Assembly (NCBI GenBank): GCA_011109175.1
Contig: RDEW01000005.1
Location: 1,242,324 to 1,306,323 of the forward strand
Length of the DNA stretch: 64,000 nt
Direction of reading: 5' to 3'
Origin: Dicyema japonicum
Lineage: Eukaryota > Dicyemida > Rhombozoa > Dicyemidae
Below, piece by piece: positions 55,076-64,000 of the stretch. The position numbers and the translations under genes were made by a program. Each line of letters begins with the position of its first letter. Positions within the stretch are counted from its first letter, which is position 1. Under the pieces are notes generated by a model that ran no database searches, had not been told where the DNA came from, and saw nothing but the letters and a program-made list of their open reading frames with translations.

Positions 55076-55690
55076 AAATGGAGCACACAAACTGATAATC
55101 ACGTGTTGGAAACAAACACGCTTCAATCTCAGAGGACAATTTTCTTTCTTCAGACAAACGAAAATTCTTCCATCGAAAACTCTGAGTAATCTTGAACACC
55201 AGAGAACACTAAATGCTAGGACAAATCATACAAGTGAGGACAAAAACTCATGTTCAGCACATCTACTCAGTATAACTTCATTGGATACCAACGTCAATGC
55301 CTTTTCCATTAAAAGCATCAAATTAGTCCTGAGATTACATCACTACATACCCACAATCCATAGCTAATTCACAGGACTCGTTATTGCCATCAAGCACTCC
55401 CTCCACAATCTAGGTTAAGAATGACCAACACCAGTTTTCTTAGTCTATGACAATACTGCACAATATTCAGCAGAGATTGCCTCAAATTAAGATTCGACCC
55501 AAAATTCTCAGCGATAACAACCGAATTGGACAGAGTGGCCATATTTGACAATTCGCTAGAAGACTGCAGTATTACAAAACAGTAAAATACATAAGATGAT
55601 GCACATATCAGAAGGGTCTGAAATAACAAAATCCCGGACTTTATTAAACTTATGATATAACTAAAGGTGACCTGTTAAATTCATTTTTCG
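55076..55690. other. Spacer, 3' of the large gene
   Basis: Partly open plus- and minus-strand frames without recognised domains. Confidence 0.35.
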
Positions 55691-58600
55691 ACGGATTAAA
55701 GCCTATTTTCGGGTATAAAGCGGTGATATTTTCCTCGTGAAACTGAGTAAGGGAAAAAACGAACCTTGTGATAAAGAATTTTGGGCATAGATGTCTGCAA
55801 ACTGTTTGTGAGGGTCAATATCCGTAGAGTTATAAATTGCTAGCGTCAAATAACATGGAAACCAAAATTCGTTGATAGTTTTCACCAGAATTTTCACGTT
55901 GTCTCCAAAAAGTGGCATTTTCAGCCAATTCAACGCAAATGGTAAGGGCCAGCTTATTCGAATAAGGGATTTCCCCATTATTGTTTATTACCATAGAATC
56001 ATCAACCCTCTAAAATAGAAAAGACGGTGACCTTCAAAAATTCTACTTCTGTATTCAATATGAACCTAATAAAATAGGGCATTCCGAGAATCCCGTAGTT
56101 ATGGGTAATCAACAACATCAACTCAGCCATACAATCCCACTTTTCCTTCTAAAAAGATTCTTTAGGGTCAATACCATAAAATCTGGGGAAATGCGTCAAT
56201 AATGTTAGTACGGAGCATTACGTGAGAAATCTAATATTTATGACAAAAGAACCTTCCGGAATTTTGAGGAGTGAGCTAGGAAAGCCACAATAGAGCTCCA
56301 ATGCCAGAGAAAACAGAGATGGTCCTTCTAGGATGATTATATGCAAAGATTACTATAAATATAGTCAAATGGTCAAATATTTTATGCTCCTCAAGGAAAC
56401 TACAAACGTTGTCGGTAATGCAGAAACCCATAATGAGAAATGAAAGGTCCATAATAGAATGGGCATCAAACTCATCCATAACATCCATCAGAGTACTCCA
56501 ATTCTCCAAAAGGTTAACACAAACATAAACGACACGTGAGTTATCCATATCAATATCACTACATAGTTTTCTGATGCACAAAAAGGAGGAAAGCAGGGTC
56601 TCAGAATGGATTTCATTGCCATAACACGATTGAAGGACATCGCCTCAAAAATATCTTTCATGTACTTCAAGCATTCCAGGAGAGTCCCTTCTTTGAGCTT
56701 CATTTCACCGCTACCAAGTAAAATGATGAGGAACCTCACAATAAGTGATACGAGCGAAAAATGGAGATTCGAAACATCGGTGATAGTCGTTAACTCATCA
56801 TTAACGGTAGATCTCAGCAAGTCGGTTACTACTAGTAGTAACTCCTCGGAGACTGACGAGATCTTCCCGATAGATAGGAATTTTTCAGACGAAATAAAGA
56901 AATAGTGATATTTCTGCAAATCGCCTTCGTTTTGAGCACAATTCTAACATAAATTTGATCACTTACCTTCAAGTGGACGAATGACCGTCTCAATGTTATG
57001 TACATCAAATCAAGGGGCGGACAACTAAAAAAACTCATTATTCTACCCCCGGAAAGACAACGATGAAAGAGAAAGTAGCAAATCGCACAATTCGGCAACA
57101 AGAGCGACGTCGTTGTCATAAATATCGCTGCGGTCACTCAATAATGCACACATAGAATCCCAAAACGAGCTTAATATCACAAAAAACGTACAAATCATCC
57201 ACAACCAGAGTCTCATATCCGTTGATGACGAGAACTCGGTAGAAACGAACGACGTAAATCAAATAAAACACATTTAATGGACTATTCTTCTAAAAATTAG
57301 AAATATGTACATACAAACGAGTCAAGGATACCCTTAATGGAATTCTTGATAATCCACATGTTGTCTCCCTGCAAAATTTTCAAACAATAAAAACCTGAGT
57401 GAGCTGAGCAAAAAGTGAAGAAAAGTTAGAGCAAATGAACTCCCAAAAGTCCAAAACAGCCTTAATCACGTGCACGTTTGTACAGTTCTTAAATGTATAA
57501 AACGATTACCGTCAAAATAGCAGAACATCGACGGAAAAACAGAGGGCAGTAAATATCGACGTCTTCCAGATCGACCAAGGCCTACACCGATAAATAATAA
57601 CTCTGACCCTTCCGAATAAGACCATTGCGTCAAAATAAAGGGTAATATTATTAGTGCAGATGTTATCACATAGTAGTATAATATCCGGGAGAACACGTGT
57701 GAACATTGAGAAAGCAAAATTCTGAGGAAAGTCAAGTGAATCGGAGAAACAAATTACAAACAGTCCGAGTGACTCATTGAATAGCTTGAAGTGAGGATGG
57801 CGGCACAGACTACGATCTTTGATATAAAATACCAGTTTACGGGCAAAACCGAATCATCGAATGATATAAAGTCAAACAAGGATGTAATGGGACAGTCCAG
57901 TCGGGCAGAATAATATTTCCGACTAGCCAGTTCTATTATTAACAGACGAAACGAATATGGGCAGTTTAATAGCAGGCTTTGGATAAAGTCGAACAGTCCA
58001 GCGACTAAAAGTTACCGTGAAATCAACCCAAATCAACGTAAATCCAACTTTCACGGAAATCTAAAAAATTTCCGGAAAGTACACAGACTGTGTGGCACAG
58101 AAACCCTAGAATTTTATTCCACCATTTCAAATCGCCATCCCTGGAGACCTGTGGTTTGTGTAAAACAGTAACCTCGTAGTATTTTGTAAGAAAGTCAAGA
58201 AATGATAAAGTAAAACAATTTTGGTTCAAATCCAAGATCTCTGATTCGATAATCAGCATCAATTTGTCAAAATTCACAAAAAGACCGCGTTTCATAGCAG
58301 TTTCCACGAACTATGTAAAAATGAGTTTAAACCTTCAATCCACGTGGCAAAGAATGAAAGAATAAATCGATTAGAAGACAATAAAATTTAGGAAACTCAA
58401 CGTCAGGGGGATCCATCTGAGTAAATCTACAATAAATTGATCGAATACTGTATCATGGTTAGCAGTGTTTCCTCATACAGGTTCACATTTACTTGTGGGA
58501 CAAGAAAATCTTCATGAAACGGAGAATTCCTAATCAGCATTTGAAGAATGCAACAAAGAAATGAGTATAAGCGAGGATCTGAGGTCTCAAATTGTGAATC

Positions 58601-60160
58601 TTAATTATATTCTCCAAAAACCTCTGAAAAGCTTTAAAATTGAATAATTTAGGTGCATAATATTGTACGAGGACTTCCACACAACCAGATCCGTGTCTAG
58701 TCTTAGTAAAGTGACTTACTCTCGTCAAAATCGCCGGTAAAGCTTCCATTTGTCCCGTCTGGGATCTTCATGATTTCTTAAATAAAATTTGAAGTTTTAC
58801 GATCAAAAAAGTGACTGACGAAATTGGCAGACTTTTTGACTTTGGCATAATTTGCCGCGTCAGAGTTTTTGTCGTACAGAAAAGAGCATGAGGACATCTG
58901 ATATGTAATTTACCATCACCTGAAAGTCCTTTGTGATCAATTTGACATAGTCCAGGCAAACGGGGACCAAAACTTTTATTTGAGATATAAATTCCGTGAT
59001 GTACCGGTATTTCCAGTCTGGTCCATCATAACAGAGAGATAAGATATCAACGAAAACCTAAAATTAACCATTCGTTGACTTCTGAAGGAATCTGCTGCAT
59101 GTGCTTGGTCTTCAGCATCGCTTCGACCACCTCCAAGGCCAAAAGTTTTAATGACCGACTAAAAACGGTGTTTTCAGTCAAACACTGAAAGTAAACAACC
59201 ATAATACTGTTCTACAATTCCACCGATCCTGGATGAGGTTTAGCAGATTAACGAAAAATGAATGAGGGATCTCCGACTTGGTTTTATGAAAGAACCAGTA
59301 TAAAAGAGGCAGTTGCGGACTTAACAACAGGTTCCCCGTTAAATCTGTAACATACCTCTTGTCTATTGCATGAAGTCTCACCAGAAGTACAGTGAGGACC
59401 AAATCGTTCAGCGTACTAAGGAATATATAAAATTACTTTAATATAGTCATAGGAATGCAGGAATCGAGGGAATGTTCAGTCTTAATAAATATAAATAGCT
59501 TCCACCCTGCTTAGCAAACGAATGAGTTTGAAAAAGTCGAAATTGTCTCGAAATCTGTCTTCCCCCGCTAAATGTATAGTCAATCCCTCTAAGATGATTC
59601 TCTTCAAACAAACAAGAGGATAACCTTCTCAGTGATAATTTGAATTTGTAGACGAGTCTTCTACCAAATTAATCCCCAACTAAACAGATTCATCGGGTAG
59701 GAAGCCAAGTTCCGAGATATTCAGTGAGTTTCCCAGCATTATTACGTACTAAAGTAAATGTGAGTACAACTTTATCGATAATGCTATAATTTTCGGAGCT
59801 TTTCTCGGCCATCTAGGGATAAGCTCACAACTGACCATTTGGGCCAATGCATGGAGGTATATTAGTCGTTCCATACACACAAAAATCAAAAATTGGCGAT
59901 TTTGGTCGAATCCTCGGTCAAATTTAAACTACTGGTTATGGCCAATAAGAACAGAATAATTCGAAATGTCGATATTTAGATGCCTTTTAAAATAATTTGC
60001 TGCAATGTTGGCTGTCTTTGAGGGACTCAAATTCTTGAGGGTAATTTATAAAAATTTATACAAATAATGCTGACTTTTGGTAGATGAATTCAATCGCCGG
60101 TTCATTTTTTATTCCCATTCGCTTTAATATGCTATAAATTTCGGTAAATACATTTTATAC
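55691..60160 (-). CDS. Large multi-exon gene, possible karyopherin-like helical-repeat protein
   Basis: From ATG near 60,176 the minus strand is a chain of short exons joined by 21-24 nt GT-AG introns; six consecutive ones between 58.95 and 58.14 kb keep a single frame. Representative exon sequences: MERLIYLHALAQM (59.9 kb), ISQIKVLVPVCLDYVKLITK (58.95 kb), FLCCILQMLIRNSPFHEDFL (58.5 kb), DPPDVEFPKFYCLLIDLFFH (58.4 kb) and TLSFLDFLTKYYE (58.2 kb). The product would be roughly 1,200-1,400 residues, alpha-helical, leucine-rich and without membrane segments. The PPDVEFPKFYCLLI pattern resembles the C-terminal repeats of exportins, which is the only basis for the suggestion. Not every junction was solved, and I do not recognise an orthologue. 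Confidence 0.65.
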
Positions 60161-60454
60161 TCTCTCGTGGCATCCATTACAAAAAACAAATTTTAAATAA
60201 TTTTAAATTTTAAAATAAATAAATTATCATTAAATAATTTAATATGCTGAAATATTATTAATTTTGAAATAACATTAAGTCTGTTTCGCCCACAAATTTC
60301 TAGAAACTTTGAAGGTTTTATACCATTTAACAATCAATGTTCAACTTTGCTCCCTTCTTGGGATTCCGAAGATATCATCAGGAGATAATTGTTATCATAA
60401 GTATTTATGACTAAATTAACCAACCAATGGATAGGAAGACGTTCTGTTCGCCTC
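60161..60454. other. Intergenic, AT-rich
   Basis: Nothing recognised. Confidence 0.5.
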
Positions 60455-60875
60455 TCACTTCTCACTATATGATACTTTTATAAAGTCGATTCCCATATAT
60501 AGTAATCTCAAAGCTTGAAGAAAAGGGGCTTGACTCATTCCACAGAAAATAACTTCAGTATCTCCTAGGACTGAAATGGCCAATGAGAATAAAAAATGAT
60601 TAGATATACGTAAGATACCAACAAGCATATTAGTCACAAAGGTTTGACCACATTCTGAGAATGGACTCAAGAGCACCAGTAAATGTCATCATGGAAAACC
60701 ACTTTGAGTATCTGAGATAAGATTCCGTGGACATCCATTTACGACGCTTCCCTAAATTCTCAATAATTATCTGAAATTGGTAAATAAAACGAGGACGAAG
60801 ACTTTGGTGTCCTGTGGAATCTGGCATCGAACAGAGGAAGATGGAAAATACTGAAAACAGAATCATCATAGCGCG
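60455..60875 (-). pseudogene. Degenerate acetyl-CoA acyltransferase (thiolase) fragment
   Basis: With several frame changes the minus strand reads CGQTFVTNMLVGIL and GDTEVIFCG directly followed by MSQAPFLQALRLLYMGIDFI. Thiolases of the ACAA2 type have CGSGFQ..., then AEVVLCGGTESMSQAPY. The GTES residues appear deleted and the nucleophile region is blurred. Upstream ILKVVFHDDIYWC could match VLQSSSDAIYLARH. No downstream half is seen. Probably a dead exon cluster. Confidence 0.4.
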
Positions 60876-61377
60876 AAATGTATAGAATTATTTTATTGAT
60901 TTGGCATCTTTTATTAGAAAAATCAAAATATGGATATTTCGTGCGTAATCTAATTTCTGAGAGGTTGTCTGACACAATGATAAATACATCATTCATTAAT
61001 CTCCCTCTAACTTTTATAAAATTGTTTTTTAATTCATACGACGCCCGGCCCCGAGTCAGAAAATTAATCAGGAAATTAATCAGGCCAAAACTGACTCTGT
61101 TCACTGGCCATCTATAGATCACGTTACATTCGAATAAATACTACTTTTACCTGCGAGATAAAAAAAGCAGTGAGTGTCTTGTAGATATTGAAACGCGAGG
61201 AAGTACGGGTTGAATTGCACATTTTGCGGGAGATTTTTCCACCTCGGGTGTGTCCGTTTTGACACACCGAATAAAAATAGAAAAATATTTAAAATTTTTA
61301 TTGTAAGTTTGTATTATATTCGTAAATATATTAATATTCGAAAAATATTTAAATAAAAATAGACAGAATTAATTAAA
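60876..61377. other. Spacer upstream of the protease
   Basis: A 120-codon minus-strand frame (60,760-61,122) partly overlaps the thiolase region; not recognised. The interval 61,200-61,377 is AT-rich and would contain the protease promoter. Confidence 0.4.
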
Positions 61378-61980
61378 ATGTCCGGCCTAATTTTCCTAGT
61401 TTGTCAGTTATTTTTTAATAACTTAATTTCATCTAAAATTTATTTCAAATACGAATCAAACAATGATTCCATTAAAGTCGACGAATATTATGAATTTCAA
61501 TGGAATAATTTTATAGAAAAATATAGTTAAGTTTATTTTCACTTTCCAGATAAATCATATTCTGGTTTAGAACTCCACGTTAGAAAGGCTATTTTCACTG
61601 AAAACTTAAGATTGATTGACAAACACAATTTACTATCAAAACAAGGAATATTTTCCTATGAATTAAGAATTACTCAATTTGCTGACATGGTTAATTCACA
61701 CAAAATATTTGTAGACAAGACTAGAAATTAAAAAACCAAGCAAATTTGATTTATATAATACTCAGAATACATACGAAGATGAATTACTTGAAGATTATTC
61801 AACTCATGTTAATGGAAAAGGATATCATTCATCTTTTAATTGGGAAAAACGAAATTGTGTAACTGCCATAAAATATCAAGGAAGTGGATGTGGGTCATGT
61901 TATGCATTTTGTGCAGTAAACTACTGCTTAATTCATATAGTTGGCTACACTGGAGTCACATTTCCATCAATTTAGACACA
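61378..61980 (+). pseudogene. Papain-family (cathepsin L-like) protease, truncated; 2 introns of 24 and 25 nt
   Basis: Papain-type endopeptidases act in lysosomes or extracellularly. ATG 61,378 begins a signal peptide (SGLIFLVCQLFFNNLIS). An I29-type propeptide follows: EFQWNNFIEKY, an intron, ELHVRKAIFTENLRLIDKHN, then FSYELRITQFADM and a second intron. The mature start SSFNWEKRNCVTAIKYQGSG and the active-site block GCGSCYAFCAV contain the catalytic Cys. The frame then runs out at about 61,980, where minus-strand R2-like sequence begins, so the His/Asn half is missing. Either the gene was broken by insertion or this is a duplicated fragment. Confidence 0.85.
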
Positions 61981-63600
61981 AGTCCTGTAGAGAAGACCAG
62001 AATAAGAACATTACTGTTCTTATCTTCAAGAACTCCAAGATATCGGCATCCATCCAATCCATCGAGGAAACGAGCTATCTCAGACAGACTTCACGTTTGT
62101 TGCAGATTCAAAGTTTCTCTCCAACCCGACTGCATCAAAACGATTCAACTTCCTCCAACATTATATCCATTGAGTGACTGTGGCGGGAAAACAACTTTAT
62201 ATCGTCCATAAATAGTAGGTGATTAGTTGTATACGTTGGTTCCCCATTTCCCGGACTTACCATCGTTACTTTCGGAAATTTTCCGTTCACTATTCGACTG
62301 AGAGAGTCCATTAGCAAAGCAAAGATCTGAGGAAAAAACGAGTCCCCTGAAGAATTCCTCTTCTTATTTTAACTCCCAACGAATCTTCCATTTTGTGACA
62401 AGTTTCTGAATAAACCTGACAACCCAGCAGAAAAGACTAGAGTTTTGTAATACCTGGTCCAAAAACTGGTGGTCGACCCAGTCATAAGTTTTTTTGACGT
62501 CAATCCAGGTGGAATTCAAACTGTTTCGATTTCGTTGATTTACGTACTTGTTGACGATGGCCTGTTCTTCAACGCCTTGACACATTCTTCGAGTTCCCAG
62601 TTGGTTGTCACTTACCAAGTCATATATCTCAATATATTCTGATTATTTTTTGTTCACACACTATGTCAGTAGTTTATACAGCATACAAATAATTGGCCTT
62701 AACTTCTTGGGTGACTCGCATACATCCACTTTTAAAATAAGATACGCAATCCCAGTATAGAACCAATCACAAGGCGTATATTCATCATTTATAATCTTCT
62801 TAATCTCCTCACAAAGATATCCATGAACTGAAGTGAAGTTCTTGATAAAAAAAAGTTATAGACTCCATCACAACCAGATGCCTTCAAATTTGAAAACATC
62901 TTGATAGTCTCGATGATTTCTTCCTCAGTGAAATTATAAAAGAGTTCTCTGATCCAGTCACTCTTTTGCTCTTTTTTCGCTCTTTTTTATTCAAAATACA
63001 ACTCCAAAATGGAAGACATTCCTCCTCATTGAAATTAATGACCGTCTTCTAATTATCTCCATTTATATTTCTATAAAATCGCCTTCTACTTAATTAAAAG
63101 CACCAGTTGGCACTTCTAAACCTCTTTCTTGATTCGTAAACTCGCAACTTCCCATCAATCTTTATTTGATCGAGAACATATGAAGAAACCCTATCGAATT
63201 CTCCCCTCTTAATTTATTTCTTCGTCTAATTGCTTCTTCCCGTTCATTTCACTAGCCGTTTGAATTTGCTCAAGTTGTTGCTTAAGTTTAGTGAGTTTGT
63301 CTTTCATCAACTCTTCCCAATCACTTTTAGTGATATTCTTGGTAAGACTCTCGTCCCCATCATTTATGATATCAGTAATATCTTTGATATCCAAACTAGG
63401 CAAGGAATATATTCCTTTATTGCTGCATTAATTTACAATCTCATTTCTAAGCATTTTTCTGGTATTCCTAGTGGGAATACCAAGGTTCCCTTCTGTTGTG
63501 AGTACTTTCACAATTTGGCATCTGAACTCCTCAATGTATTTTTCAAAATTTGAAACTTTATTTTTTGTTTTTTCTCCACTAAAAGACCACAAAGTGATTC
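61980..63600 (-). pseudogene. R2/NeSL-like non-LTR retrotransposon, truncated at the 3' side
   Basis: Minus-strand order: a charged helical segment (63,403-63,209: ITDIINDGDESLTKNITKSD), then around 62,600 DNQLGTRRMCQGVEEQAIVN and TWIDVKKTYDWVDHQFLDQV (motif A), FIQKLVTKWKI, and near 62,260 TTNHLLFMDDIKLFSRHSHS (MDD catalytic motif). This wording (VQGAKEQ.. / WIDVKKAYDSVDH / HLLFMDDIKLF) marks an R2-like clade distinct from the other LINEs here. The downstream part typified by the 19.4-kb fragment is absent. Frameshifted. Confidence 0.75.
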
Positions 63601-64000
63601 ATTCAACTTGGAAGAGAGCAGGCACTTAAAACGGATTTCAATGTCCCGTAATCAGAGGGAAATTCACGGGGAATCCTTTTGAATCTGCATTTTAGCGACT
63701 CAAACACTTCAACAGCTCATTGTTTCCGGTCCACAGTGTGAACTTTGTCAACTATAAATTGATGACTCCTCCATGTGAAGGAGCTTGTGGTCCCGACAAT
63801 ATTTGCACTATTCACCTTTACAAATATTAAAATATCGTTGTCGACATTCATCCTCGATTTTGATGACTCCTCCATGTGAAGATTGATGTAGGGCTTTAAT
63901 TTATTTCGTAAGACGTTTTTTAAAATTTAAATTCCAAACTATTTTTCACAACCTTTGTAAGAAGTCACTAAAAGTAATGTAGCTGGCTTGAAATCACGCT
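63601..64000 (+). pseudogene. Start of a Jockey-like RT fragment
   Basis: At 63,780-63,825 the plus strand repeats GCTTGTGGTCCCGAC..TATTTG (ACGPD.I), as at 485-510 in the first element. A 22-bp direct repeat (TTGATGACTCCTCCATGTGA) occurs at about 63,757 and 63,858. The remainder is not interpretable. Confidence 0.5.

Overview
The window is AT-rich nuclear DNA from a small-genome animal, most likely a dicyemid mesozoan or close relative. The reasons are: (i) six genes can be spliced by eye, and all 41 of their decoded introns are GT-AG and only 19-37 nt long (median 23), a trait reported for dicyemids; (ii) the gene set is eukaryotic and metazoan-like (class C GPCR, coronin, NSF, WDR82, UBC9, DNA primase large subunit, papain-type protease); (iii) the standard genetic code fits. 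The assignment rests on sequence features alone; no search was run.

Layout. 0-9.6 kb: decayed Jockey/CR1-like LINEs, a hAT transposase scrap and short repeats. 10.6-13.0 kb (-): NSF, with three single-base frame discrepancies. 13.0-16.0 kb: minisatellites and a 437-bp MITE. 16.0-17.6 kb (+): intact PRIM2. 19.4 kb: tail of an R2-like retroelement. 20.9-26.0 kb: a MULE DNA transposon with inverted repeats of about 200 bp, split by a PHD-RT-endonuclease non-LTR element. 28.6-29.7 kb (-): intact WDR82. 30.55-31.14 kb: a 5' scrap of 28S rRNA joined to a tRNA-derived SINE. 31.8-32.3 kb (-): intact UBC9. 34.6-37.6 kb (-): metabotropic-glutamate-receptor-like GPCR and a probable serine palmitoyltransferase fragment. 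37.6-40.5 kb: retroelement remnants, including gag-like zinc knuckles and an endonuclease. 41.0-42.7 kb (+): coronin with a hydrophobic C-terminal tail. 43.9-44.7 kb: LINE interrupted by a full SINE with target-site duplication. 44.9-46.3 kb: two orphan intronless ORFs around a 113-bp tandem array. 46.6-55.1 kb: nested retroelement graveyard. 55.7-60.2 kb (-): a large multi-exon gene, perhaps a karyopherin-like helical-repeat protein. 60.4-60.9 kb: degenerate thiolase. 61.4-62.0 kb (+): papain-family protease broken by an R2-like element that fills the window to about 63.6 kb.

The host genes are housekeeping: membrane fusion (NSF), replication priming (PRIM2), histone methylation and transcription termination (WDR82), SUMO conjugation (UBC9), actin dynamics (coronin) and amino-acid-type signalling (GPCR). 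They do not form one pathway. The striking contrast is between extremely compact genes and a dense load of nested mobile elements, including at least one SINE family, two endonuclease types of LINE and a MULE.
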